Made by a program: the position numbers and the translations under genes. Shown here piece by piece: positions 7,343 to 14,711 of a stretch of DNA of 34,602 nt. How positions within the stretch are numbered: the first letter of the stretch is position 1; each line of letters begins with the position of its first letter. This DNA comes from an uncultured Clostridia bacterium (GTDB lineage Bacteria > Bacillota > Clostridia > Christensenellales > UBA1750), in NCBI GenBank assembly GCA_904393115.1, contig CAJFMX010000023.1:1-34602 (forward strand), written 5' to 3'. The notes beneath the pieces are model-generated. The model saw nothing but the letters and a program-made list of their open reading frames with translations, searched no databases and was not told the DNA's origin.

Positions 7343-7948
7343 TTATGCTTCCGCATCCAGGACCCGGACGGACGCGATGGCGCCGTCCTCGTCCAGCGTC
7401 AGCTGCAGGATCGCGTCCTCGGCGATCTCGGCCTCCCCCTCCACGGCGGCGGAGAGCTCCTCCAGGGTGTACTCCGCGGTTTCGCCCGTCTCCTCGAGCG
7501 CATCGACCGTAAAGACGAACTCCGGCGCGGCGCTCTCGGCCGCCTCTTCGGATTCGGCCGCCTCTTCGGTCTCCGTGGACGCCTCTGCATCCTCAGGCAG
7601 GTTTGCGGGCTCCAGCAGAGCCATCGTCACCGTTCCCTCCGTCACATCGGTCACGCGCCCGAGCACGATGTTCTCCATGCCCAGGCCGGGGGCGCCGCCC
7701 GCGCCGGGTTCGCCGCCCGCGCCGGGTTCGCCACCCGCGCCGGGTTCGCCGCCCGCGCCGGGAGATGCCTCCGGGTCCGCGCTTGCCGCCGGGGATTCGC
7801 TGGGCTCCGCTTCTTCGCTCGCGGCCGGGGATTCGGCGGCGGTCTCGGACGCTTCGGGGGATTCCTCTACGATGGTCGTGGTCGACGCGCATCCCGCCAG
7901 CAGCAGGGCCAGCGCCAGGAAGATGGAGAGAAGTTTCCTATTTTTCAT
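7343..7948 (-). CDS. Gly-Pro-repeat lipoprotein in the export operon
   Basis: This is a 201-residue secreted lipoprotein. It has a short basic N-terminus, a hydrophobic stretch and the lipobox LAGC, with the acylated Cys at about residue 20. After it comes an acidic Ser/Glu/Ala-rich linker, then a GGEPGA-type repeat (about 65-85), then a beta-rich domain beginning VLGRVTDVTEGTVTM. A second acidic insert (about 120-140) interrupts this domain, which ends DEDGAIASVRV. The neighbouring lipoprotein has the same order of parts, so the two look like diverged copies. The ATG at 7948 has AAAGGAGG about 9 nt upstream. I do not recognise a named family; the domain loosely recalls the small beta domains of DUF5666-like proteins. 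A role as an exported partner of the MacAB-like transporter is inferred from the operon. Confidence 0.75.
   Translation of the reverse strand: MKNRKLLSIFLALALLLAGCASTTTIVEESPEASETAAESPAASEEAEPSESPAASADPEASPGAGGEPGAGGEPGAGGEPGAGGAPGLGMENIVLGRVTDVTEGTVTMALLEPANLPEDAEASTETEEAAESEEAAESAAPEFVFTVDALEETGETAEYTLEELSAAVEGEAEIAEDAILQLTLDEDGAIASVRVLDAEA
7693..7763 (-). repeat. 18-bp in-frame tandem repeat in the lipoprotein gene
   Basis: The unit CGCCGCCCGCGCCGGGTT (plus strand) is repeated at 7693, 7711, 7729 (one base changed) and partly at 7747. It encodes the six-residue Gly-Glu-Pro-Gly-Ala-Gly repeat of the lipoprotein. Near-identity of the units suggests recent slippage. Confidence 0.85.
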
Positions 7949-7979
7949 GCAGAGAGCCTCCTTTTTGGGGTCTTTATTT

Positions 7980-8546
7980 TCAGCGGACGCTTGCAGCGAC
8001 GACATCCCCGTCCGCATCCAGGGAGAGTTCAAGCACCATGCCGGTGCTCACCGTGCTGTAGTCGCCGGTGCCGATGGGCATGCCCACGGGCAGAAGATAG
8101 GTGGCCGTCGCCTGACCAGAGGATTCGGTTTCCTCCGTCTGCGCGGCTTCCGCGTCCTCCGTCTCCGCAGGGGCTTCGGAGGCTGCGGGCGTTGCAGCAG
8201 GGGTGGCGGCCGCCTCGGGTTCCGCGGGGGCGGCGGTTCCGTCCGTGAGCAGGAGGGTGACCTCGTTGCCGACGATGGACTCCACTTCGCCCGTCACGGT
8301 TTCAGCGACCTCCACCTGCAGCGTCTGGCTCTGCGCCCCGCCGCCGGCTGTACCGGTGCCGCCGACTGTACCGGTGCCGGTCCCCTCCGGGGGTTCCATC
8401 CCCTCCGGGGGTTCCATTCCCTCGGGCATTTCGCCGCCAAAGTCCGCCGCGCCGCCCTGGGCGCTTTCGCAGCCCGCAAGGCACGCCGCCGCGAGCACAA
8501 GGGCCAGCGCAAGGCACGCTGTGCGCGCCGCATTCGATCGTTTCAT
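7980..8546 (-). CDS. second lipoprotein of the export operon, Met/Glu/Pro repeats
   Basis: This is a 188-residue lipoprotein with a typical signal peptide and the lipobox LAGC (Cys at about 25). It is followed by a PEGMEP repeat (residues about 40-54, encoded by an 18-bp repeat at 8383-8418) and a Gly/Thr-rich stretch. The beta domain starts LQVEVAETVTGEVESIVGN, is interrupted by an Ala/Glu/Thr-rich insert, and ends SLDADGDVVAASVR. The order of parts and the closing motif match the neighbouring lipoprotein. The ATG at 8546 has GGAGGGAG about 8 nt upstream. It lies between the permease gene (20 nt) and the next lipoprotein gene (31 nt), so it is in the operon. No known function; a periplasm-like accessory or substrate role for the transporter is inference. 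Confidence 0.75.
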   Translation of the reverse strand: MKRSNAARTACLALALVLAAACLAGCESAQGGAADFGGEMPEGMEPPEGMEPPEGTGTGTVGGTGTAGGGAQSQTLQVEVAETVTGEVESIVGNEVTLLLTDGTAAPAEPEAAATPAATPAASEAPAETEDAEAAQTEETESSGQATATYLLPVGMPIGTGDYSTVSTGMVLELSLDADGDVVAASVR

Positions 8547-8566
8547 TGCAAATCTCCCTCCTGCAA

Positions 8567-9880
8567 TCAGTTGAGGTTGAGCGCCTGAATGGGGACCAGG
8601 CGCGAGGCCTTCCAGGCCGGGTAGAAGCCGAACACCGTGCCGGTGAGCATCGCAAACAGGAAGGCGAGCACCGCGCCCCAGAGGCTGGCCTCGCAGCGGA
8701 CGCCGAGCATCTCGACCACGGGCATGACGGCAAAGCTCAGCCCCACGCCCGCAAGGCCGCCCAGCAGGCTGACGAAGTTGGCCTCCAGCAGAAATTCCAG
8801 CAGGATCGTGCCCCGGGCGCAGCCGATGGCGCGCAGGATGCCGATCTCCTGCGTGTGCTCCTGCACGGAGGCAAAGAGCACGTTCATGATGCCGATGCCG
8901 CCCACGACAAAGACGATGGACGCCACCGCCAGCAGCAGCATGGCCAGCGTATCCGCCGAGGAGGAGGCCGCCTCCATGGCCGAGCCCGCGTCCGTCACCT
9001 CAAAGTAGGCGTCGGGGTAGTTTTCCGTCAGCACCGCCTCGATGTCCGCCATGCACTGTTCGACGTCCTCCACATCCTCGGCAACGGCGGCGATGGTCGG
9101 CTCCACCGTGGTCCCGAAGACGTACTTTTCCGCCGTGGAATACGGAATGTAGACCGCCGAGTCCGGGGAGATGCCGGAGCTTACGCTGCCCATCTGCTCG
9201 AGCACGCCCACGATCTCGTAGTTCTTGTCCTCGATCTCCAGGTAGTCGCCGTAGGCGTACATCGCCGAGCCGAAGATCTCCTCCGCGAGGTCGTAGCCGA
9301 TGACGGCGACGTAGTTCGTGGCGCTCTCGTCCTCATCGGTCAGGAACCGGCCGTAGAGCACGGAGAGGTTGGAAACGTCCTGGTAGGCTTCCTGCGCGCC
9401 GACGACGGTCGCGGTCACGGCCTCCTCCAGCTCCCCGCCGAAGACCTCGATGTCCCCGCTCATGAGGATCGTGACCTCGGCAAGGTTGGGCACGAGCTCC
9501 TTGAGGTCCTCGACGTCCTCCTCCGTCATGCGCGTGCCGGACAGGGCGCTGGCGCCGCCGGGCATCCCACCGCCGCCGGGCATTCCGCCACCCCCGCCGC
9601 CGAAGGAGGGCATCCCGCCCCCGCCGCCGGGCATTCCGCCGCCCATCATGTCTATCATCTCGCCCATGGGCGCCTCGTCCGTGGCGGTGACCTCGATGGC
9701 GCCGGCGTTGAGGTTCTTGAACTGGTCGGCCACGTCCGCCTGGCCGCCCTGGCCCACGGCGATGACCAGCACGATCGTCGCCGCGCCCACGACGATGCCC
9801 AGCGACGTCATGAGCATCCGGTTCCGGTTCCCGATCAGGTTGATCCAGACCAGGCGCAGCACCTCGCCAAACCGCATCAT
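8567..9880 (-). CDS. MacB/FtsX-type ABC transporter permease with Gly/Met-rich insert
   Basis: This is a 437-residue permease of the MacB family, in the cell membrane. A first membrane segment (about 22-44) follows the family start of LRLVWINLIGNRNRMLMTSLG. A large extracellular domain follows, then three membrane segments in the C-terminal FtsX domain (about 308-335, 355-385 and 395-425). The FtsX core reads GIGIMNVLFASVQEHTQEIGILRAIG when its parts are joined around residue 335. Residues 72-109 are an insert made almost only of Gly, Met and Pro (MGGGMPGGGGGMP type), placed at the start of the extracellular domain. The start ATG overlaps the stop of the adaptor gene (ATGA at 9877-9880), so the two are translationally coupled. 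Export or extrusion of a peptide, lipid or drug is likely; the insert could bind soft metals, which is inference. Confidence 0.9.
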   Translation of the reverse strand: MMRFGEVLRLVWINLIGNRNRMLMTSLGIVVGAATIVLVIAVGQGGQADVADQFKNLNAGAIEVTATDEAPMGEMIDMMGGGMPGGGGGMPSFGGGGGGMPGGGGMPGGASALSGTRMTEEDVEDLKELVPNLAEVTILMSGDIEVFGGELEEAVTATVVGAQEAYQDVSNLSVLYGRFLTDEDESATNYVAVIGYDLAEEIFGSAMYAYGDYLEIEDKNYEIVGVLEQMGSVSSGISPDSAVYIPYSTAEKYVFGTTVEPTIAAVAEDVEDVEQCMADIEAVLTENYPDAYFEVTDAGSAMEAASSSADTLAMLLLAVASIVFVVGGIGIMNVLFASVQEHTQEIGILRAIGCARGTILLEFLLEANFVSLLGGLAGVGLSFAVMPVVEMLGVRCEASLWGAVLAFLFAMLTGTVFGFYPAWKASRLVPIQALNLN

Positions 9881-11502
9881 GCCGCGCTCACCGCACTTTC
9901 CACCAGGACCGTCTCCCCTTCGGTTAGGCCGGAGACGATCTCGACGTACATGCCGTCCGTAAAGCCGGTCTCGACCACGCGCTCCTCGGCCTGGCCGTCC
10001 GCGCCCTCCACGAGCACGGTCGAGATCCCGCCGGAGAAGGTGACGGCCTGGGCGTTGACGTAGAGCACGTCCCGCGCCGCGCGCTGCACGAGGGTGACCT
10101 CCGCGCTCATGCCCTCGAGCATGTCGAGCGTGTTCTCCTCGGCAAAGCGGACGTTGACCGTGTAGCTGACGGTCGCAGCACCCGAGCGGGCGGATTCGAC
10201 GGTGATGGTGTCCACCTCGGCTGCAAAGGTCTGGTTGGGGAAGGCGCTCATGGTGACGGTCGCCTCCTGGCCGATGGACACGTTCAGGATGTCCTCCTCG
10301 GAGATGGTGATGGGCACGTACACGGAGGAGATGTCCGTCATGGTCAGGATCGTCGCGTAGGAGAGGATGAGGTTGGTGTCCTCGTCGATGAAGACCTCGA
10401 CGTCGTCGCCCTCCTCCACGCTGATTGAGGCGACCAGGCCGTTGCAGTCGGCGTAGACGATGCCGTCGTCGCTCAGGAGCGAGCGGACCTCCTCGATCTG
10501 GTCCTCGAGCTCGTCGTACGTCTCCTGCGCAGCCTCAACCGCCTGCTCGAGCTCCACCTCCGTCAGCTCGTATTCGCTCGTGGCGATGTCCGCGTTGGAC
10601 TGGGCGCTCTCCTCCTGCTGTTCGGCGTTCAGGCGGCCGGTGGTCAGGTTCAGCTGCGCCTCCTCCAGCGCGAGCCGGGCCTCCTCCAGCTCCTCCTCCG
10701 TCAGCGCGATCTCCTCCTCCAGGGCGTCCATGGAGTCGATGGTGCCGTAGGTCTCCTGGTAGTACTCCTGGAAGTCGGAGAGGATGGAGGTCCAGGTGTT
10801 GCCCTCGGTGTCCATCTGGTGCTCTTCGGCCATGTCCTCGTAGTATTCCAGGGTGACCAGGTCCTCCTCGAGCGTGTCCAGGCAGGCGGTCCAGTCCGTA
10901 AGCTCCTGCTCCTTGTCCGCGAGGTTCTCCTCCGCCTCCGTCACCGCGCGCTCGAGCTGGGTGACGGTGAGCGCCGCGTTCTCCGCGGCCAGCTCGCCGC
11001 TCTGCTGCGTGGACTCCATCTGCTGCTGTGCCGCGAGCAGCTGGCTCTGCTGGTTGAGCTTGGCCTGCTCCAGCTCCAGGCCCACCATGTCGAGCTGCAA
11101 TTCATAGCTGGCAAGGCCCGTCTCGATGTCCTCGACGTTCATGCGGACCAGGGGATCGCCCGCGCGCACGCTGGACCCCTCCCGCACATAGACCTCCTCG
11201 GCCGTCGCCGAAACCGGGAAGGTGACGGTCTCGCGGTCCAGGGAGATGGAGCTGCTCTCGCTCTGGCCCACCACCACGTCCCCGCGCTCAACCGTGTAGC
11301 GCCGGTAGGTGACGCTGCCCGCCTCGTCCCCTGCGCCGAAGTAGGACGTCACCGCGAAGTACCCGCCCGCGCCCAGCCCGGCCGCCGCCACCGCGCACGC
11401 CGTGACGATCGCCGCGATGCGCTTGGGGCTGCGCGGCTTCTTCTCCAGCCCCAGCAGGGCGTTCAGGTCCTTCTGCTGGCCCGTCTTGTTGTCCTTGTCC
11501 AT
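9877..11502 (-). CDS. HlyD/MacA-like membrane fusion (adaptor) protein
   Basis: This is a 541-residue adaptor of an ABC export system, anchored by one N-terminal membrane segment (about 28-50). A lipoyl/barrel-sandwich half lies around 90-125 (VYVREGSSVRAGDPLVRMN). A long Glu/Gln/Leu-rich coiled coil spans about 125-330, followed by the second sandwich half (GLVASISVEEGDDVEVF) and beta-barrel domains. The coiled coil is acidic and longer than in typical Gram-positive YknX-like proteins. I start at the ATG at 11502, 8 nt after GAGG, not at the GTG at 11511, which lies on top of that site. It is the first gene of the operon. In a cell with one membrane such an adaptor may reach through the wall or gather lipoproteins; that role is inferred. 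Confidence 0.88.
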   Translation of the reverse strand: MDKDNKTGQQKDLNALLGLEKKPRSPKRIAAIVTACAVAAAGLGAGGYFAVTSYFGAGDEAGSVTYRRYTVERGDVVVGQSESSSISLDRETVTFPVSATAEEVYVREGSSVRAGDPLVRMNVEDIETGLASYELQLDMVGLELEQAKLNQQSQLLAAQQQMESTQQSGELAAENAALTVTQLERAVTEAEENLADKEQELTDWTACLDTLEEDLVTLEYYEDMAEEHQMDTEGNTWTSILSDFQEYYQETYGTIDSMDALEEEIALTEEELEEARLALEEAQLNLTTGRLNAEQQEESAQSNADIATSEYELTEVELEQAVEAAQETYDELEDQIEEVRSLLSDDGIVYADCNGLVASISVEEGDDVEVFIDEDTNLILSYATILTMTDISSVYVPITISEEDILNVSIGQEATVTMSAFPNQTFAAEVDTITVESARSGAATVSYTVNVRFAEENTLDMLEGMSAEVTLVQRAARDVLYVNAQAVTFSGGISTVLVEGADGQAEERVVETGFTDGMYVEIVSGLTEGETVLVESAVSAA

Positions 11503-11564
11503 TGCCTGCACCTCTTTTGCCCAAGATTTCGGGGTTTGCAGCGCCTTTTTTGCTGCCTAGGAGA

Positions 11565-11608
11565 AGTATAGAGGGCCTACGTGGTGCCTGTATGAACATC
11601 CCATGAAC
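11565..11608 (-). promoter_or_regulatory. export operon promoter with 11-bp direct repeat
   Basis: On the minus strand TATACT (11565-11570) is a good -10, but there is no matching -35 at the normal distance. Instead GTTCAT occurs twice, 11 bp apart, at 11592-11597 and 11603-11608 (plus strand ATGAAC). Direct repeats one helical turn apart just upstream of or overlapping the -35 region are the usual binding sites of OmpR/PhoB-type response regulators. No two-component genes lie in the window. The predicted start of transcription is near 11558. Confidence 0.5.
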
Positions 11609-11696
11609 CTTCTTTTTCCAGAATTTGAATGGCGTGCCGGCCGCGTGAAGGCTGCGTGTTCTTCGCGTGAAGACGCGCATTTTTCTTTCGCCAAAC

Positions 11697-11735
11697 AAAA
11701 AAGCGCCCGGCGAGGGAAACCTTCCCTCGCCGGGC
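11697..11735 (-). terminator. terminator of the five-gene operon ending in the ArsR gene
   Basis: GCCCGGCGAGGGAA (11705-11718) pairs perfectly with 11722-11735 around a 3-nt loop. On the minus strand the stem is followed by T6 (A6 at 11697-11702 on the plus strand). It separates the ArsR gene from the export operon promoter. Confidence 0.85.
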
Positions 11736-11749
11736 GGCTTTGTTTGCCG

Positions 11750-12115
11750 TCACTCGGAAACGTGCAGGAGCCCCTGCTCGAACATGTGGGCGACGTGGTC
11801 GTCGTCCAGCGCATAGAACACGGACCGCCCCTCGCGCCGGGCGCGCACGAGCCGCGCCTGCCGCAGCACGCGCAGCTGGTGGGAGATGGCCGATTGCGTC
11901 ATGCCCAGGGTCTCGGCGATGTCGCAGACGCAAAGGCGCGTGTCGTGCAGCGCCTGCAGGATGCGGATGCGCGTCGGGTCGCCCAGGACCTTGAACAGGT
12001 CCGCCAGGGCCGCGACCGTCTCCGGGTCGGTCAGGGCCTGGCGCGCGGTGCGGATGGCGTCCTCGTGCAGCTCGACCTGCTCGCAGCACAGGTCGTTTTC
12101 GTCCATGCCCGTCAC
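11750..12115 (-). CDS. ArsR/SmtB-family metal-responsive repressor
   Basis: This is a 121-residue winged-helix repressor that should release DNA when it binds metal. The DNA-contact helix region is DIAETLGMTQSAISHQLRVL (65-84). Two known metal sites can be recognised. The alpha-3N type site is suggested by Cys62 and Cys64 (LCVCD) with Cys10-Cys11 near the N-terminus, as in CadC. The alpha-5 type site is complete: Asp105, His107, ten residues, His118 and Glu121, as in SmtB, ZiaR and CzrA. Cd/Pb and Zn or Co/Ni are therefore likely inducers. The GTG start at 12115 overlaps the hslO stop (GTGA) and has AAGGGGGG upstream; ATG at 12106 is the alternative. No metal exporter is in the same operon, so its target is unknown. 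Confidence 0.9.
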   Translation of the reverse strand: MTGMDENDLCCEQVELHEDAIRTARQALTDPETVAALADLFKVLGDPTRIRILQALHDTRLCVCDIAETLGMTQSAISHQLRVLRQARLVRARREGRSVFYALDDDHVAHMFEQGLLHVSE

Positions 12116-13008
12116 GCCCTCGTCCCCCCTTCGGCCTTGCCCTCATCCAGCAGCGCGAGCAGGTCCGCCTCCGTGAAGTCGTAGACCTTGTTGCAGAAGT
12201 GGCAGCTCACCTGCGCGCCGTGCTGCTCGGCGATCATGCCGCGCATCTCGGTTTCGCCCATGGAGAGCAGCGCGCGCTCGATGCGCTCGCGGCTGCAGTC
12301 GCAGGCAAAGCGGGGCTGGCGCGCCTCGAGCGTCTCGCGCGAGAAGTCCGCAAGCGCCGCCTTGGCCAGCTCCTGCGCGTTCCCCGCGGCGCGGGCCATG
12401 GCCGAGACCTTGGCAAGGTGCGGGGCGAGCGCCTCCAGCCGGGCCAGAGTCTCCTCCGGGCAGCCGGGCAGGGGCTGCACGAGCACGCCGCCCGCGCCGA
12501 CGACCCGGCCGCCCTCGACCATGACGCCCAGGGCCAGCAGCGAGGGCGTCTGCTCGGAGGCGGTCAGGTAAAAGGCGATGTCCTCAGCGATCTCGCCGGA
12601 GACGAGGCGCGTCTGCCCGACGTAGGGGTCGCGCAGGCCCAGGTCCTTGACGACGGTGACGCGCCCGTCGCGGCCGACCGCGCCGCCGACGTCGAGCTTG
12701 CCGTCCGGCCGGGGGGGCAGGTCCACCTGCGGGTTGTCGCAGTAGCCCTTGACCACGCCGTCCGGCCGGGCGACGCACACGATCGCGCCGATGGGCCCGC
12801 CGCCGCGGATGGTCACGGTGAGGGAATCGCCCGCGCCCTTGAGCATGGCCCCGAGCATGGCGGAGGCCGTCAGCGTCCGGCCCAGGGCGGCGCAGGCCGT
12901 CGGGCTCAGGTCGTGGGTGCGGCGCGCCGCCTCCACAAGGTCCGTCGAGCAGGCGACAAGCGCGCGCGCCTGGCCGCCCTCCAGCGAAATGTGCAGTATC
13001 TGATCCAT
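12112..13008 (-). CDS. hslO: Hsp33 redox-regulated chaperone
   Basis: This is a 298-residue cytosolic holdase chaperone switched on by oxidation. The N-terminal domain (about 1-180) has the expected LTVTIRGGGPIG and GYCDNPQ segments. The redox switch is intact: Cys236 and Cys238 (CDCS) and Cys269 and Cys272 (CHFC) bind zinc when reduced. Length is normal. The ATG at 13008 has AAAGGA upstream. The gene follows the methyltransferase gene by 47 nt and overlaps the ArsR gene by 4 nt. Placement of a zinc-binding redox chaperone in translational coupling with a metal sensor may reflect shared zinc stress, which is an inference. Confidence 0.95.
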   Translation of the reverse strand: MDQILHISLEGGQARALVACSTDLVEAARRTHDLSPTACAALGRTLTASAMLGAMLKGAGDSLTVTIRGGGPIGAIVCVARPDGVVKGYCDNPQVDLPPRPDGKLDVGGAVGRDGRVTVVKDLGLRDPYVGQTRLVSGEIAEDIAFYLTASEQTPSLLALGVMVEGGRVVGAGGVLVQPLPGCPEETLARLEALAPHLAKVSAMARAAGNAQELAKAALADFSRETLEARQPRFACDCSRERIERALLSMGETEMRGMIAEQHGAQVSCHFCNKVYDFTEADLLALLDEGKAEGGTRA

Positions 13009-13055
13009 TCTCTATCCTTTCCCCAAAACAAGCTGCCGCGCCGAGCGGCCCGGTC

Positions 13056-13799
13056 TCACGCCTCGGGCCGCCGGGCGGTGAAGTGGATGCGCTCGTCCTG
13101 CGCGCCCGCGGGTTCCATCGTCATGCCGGACAGCGCGCGCCCCTGCGCAAACCCGGCGCGCGCAAGGGCGGCGAGCAGCTCCCCGACCTCGTGCGCGCGC
13201 TGGACGTGCTCCTCGTCAAAGCGGCGGTAGCGCCCGTCCGCCTCCCGCGCAAAGAACGTCAGGCTCATGCGCAGGGTGCGCGCCTCCTCGCTCCACTCGT
13301 TCATCCAAAGGTAGGTCACGTCCTCCCGGTCCTCGCCGTACATCTGCCCGGCCATGCGGCGCAGCTTCGCCGGGCCGGAGATGTCAAAGGCGAAGACGCC
13401 GCCCGGCCGCAGCGCCGCAAAGACCGCCGCAAAGCAGCGGTCCACGTCCGAAAGCGTGCGCAGGTAGTTGACGCCGTCGCAGGCGCAGACCACGGCCTCG
13501 GCCCGGCGGGGCAGGGCGAAGTCGCGCATGTCCTGCACGGCGAAGGCCGCCGGGACGCCCCAGGCGCGGGCCTTCTCCTGCGCGCGGGCGATCATCTCGG
13601 GCGCAAGGTCCACGCCGGTGACGCGCGCGCCCATCTTCCCCAGGCGCAGGGCGATCTCCCCCGTGCCGCAGGCCATGTCCGCAACGCGCATGTTCGGCGC
13701 AAGATGGATGAGCGCGGCGTAGTGCCGCGCCCAGGCCTCGTAGTCCACGTCGTCCATCAGCCGGTCGTAGAGCGCGGCGAACGCGCCGTAGGCCGTCAT
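13056..13799 (-). CDS. class I SAM-dependent methyltransferase
   Basis: This is a 247-residue methyltransferase with a Rossmann fold. Motif I is VADMACGTGEIALRLG (39-54), the acidic end of strand 2 is GVDLAPEMIA, and a later segment LRPGGVFAFDISG fits motif post-III. The N-terminus (AYGAFAALYDRLMDDVDYE) is typical of small Firmicutes methyltransferases annotated as class I SAM-dependent methyltransferase near hslO or the ribosomal silencing factor genes. The substrate is not known. The ATG at 13799 overlaps the stop of the DUF624 gene (ATGA), so the genes are coupled. It sits second-upstream of hslO in a five-gene operon. Confidence 0.88.
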   Translation of the reverse strand: MTAYGAFAALYDRLMDDVDYEAWARHYAALIHLAPNMRVADMACGTGEIALRLGKMGARVTGVDLAPEMIARAQEKARAWGVPAAFAVQDMRDFALPRRAEAVVCACDGVNYLRTLSDVDRCFAAVFAALRPGGVFAFDISGPAKLRRMAGQMYGEDREDVTYLWMNEWSEEARTLRMSLTFFAREADGRYRRFDEEHVQRAHEVGELLAALARAGFAQGRALSGMTMEPAGAQDERIHFTARRPEA

Positions 13800-14704
13800 T
13801 TGTCGTCCTCGTCGTCGGGGTCGATGTCCTCCCACTCGTCGTCCTCTTCCTCCTCGGGGTCGGGCTTGCGCAGGCCCTGGTTGACCTCCGCGCCCTCGAT
13901 GCGGGAGTTGAAGAACTTGTCAAACGCCGCGTTGGTGTAGGAGCAGTTGACAAAGGAGGCAAACGCGTACCCGATGAAGAAGTACCAGGCCAGGAACGGC
14001 ATCCAGATGGCGGAGATCACCAGCGGCAGGGCCGTGAGCAGCCCGAACAGCACGCTCCAGGGCAGGCGCCCCAGCGCCAGCACCATGGAGTTGCGCAGGA
14101 TCTGCGTCAGCTTCAGGTCGTAGGTGACCATCATCGGCCAGATGTAGAGGTTCATCAGCGCAAAGACCAGGCCCATCATCACCAGCACCACCTGCATGAA
14201 CAGGTAGAGGTAGCTGCCCGTGTTCTCGCTCATGGAGGAATAGAACGACAGGCCGAAGAAGAACAGGTACAGGAACACGGCGTTGATCGTGCTCATGGCC
14301 AGGCCCTGCTTCCAGTTCGCCTTCATCGCGCCGAGGAAGTCGCTCCAGAGCCAGACGTGCTCGTCCCGGGCGTAGTTGCGGGTGATGTACTTCATCGCGG
14401 CCTTTGCCGGGCCCGTGATGAGCACGCACGGCACGAGGCCCAGCAGGTAGACCGACAGGTAGCCGTCCTGCACAAAGGCGGTGTAGTTTTCCGTGCTCAG
14501 GTTCAGCAGCACCTGCAGGTGCAGCCACGTCCACAGCCAGAAGGGAATCCAGAACACGAAGTACATCAGGTTCAGCTTCAGCAGGTTCAAGAGGTTCAGC
14601 TTCAGCATCTCAAAGAACAGCTCGAGGCGGTTCTTTGGCATCATGTCGGGCGTGTAGTCGGGGCGGTTGCTCTTGCCCATGATGAATCCAGTAAACAGGC
14701 CCAT
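13796..14704 (-). CDS. DUF624/YesL-like membrane protein with acidic tail
   Basis: This is a 302-residue integral membrane protein with about five hydrophobic segments after a short N-terminus (GLFTGFIMGKSNRPDY). The pattern TGPAKAAMKYITRNYARDEH is the DUF624 (YesL) hallmark. The last 25 or so residues are nearly all Asp and Glu (EEEEDDEWEDIDPDDEDD), an unusual cytoplasmic tail. The start at 14704 gives the family's usual N-terminus, and GGAGGA lies about 11 nt upstream inside the end of the previous gene. DUF624 proteins often sit near carbohydrate uptake genes, but here the neighbours are a peptidase-like gene and a methyltransferase. The function is unknown. Confidence 0.82.
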   Translation of the reverse strand: MGLFTGFIMGKSNRPDYTPDMMPKNRLELFFEMLKLNLLNLLKLNLMYFVFWIPFWLWTWLHLQVLLNLSTENYTAFVQDGYLSVYLLGLVPCVLITGPAKAAMKYITRNYARDEHVWLWSDFLGAMKANWKQGLAMSTINAVFLYLFFFGLSFYSSMSENTGSYLYLFMQVVLVMMGLVFALMNLYIWPMMVTYDLKLTQILRNSMVLALGRLPWSVLFGLLTALPLVISAIWMPFLAWYFFIGYAFASFVNCSYTNAAFDKFFNSRIEGAEVNQGLRKPDPEEEEDDEWEDIDPDDEDDK

Positions 14705-14711
14705 TGCGCGT

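Noticed and set aside
7693..7763. Short tandem repeats as a possible CRISPR array
   Set aside because: The units are 18 bp, in frame, without spacers, and encode a Gly-Glu-Pro-Gly-Ala-Gly repeat of a lipoprotein.
8546..10063. A 505-codon plus-strand frame over the permease gene
   Set aside because: His/Asp/Val-rich antisense shadow of the MacB-type permease; no start signals.
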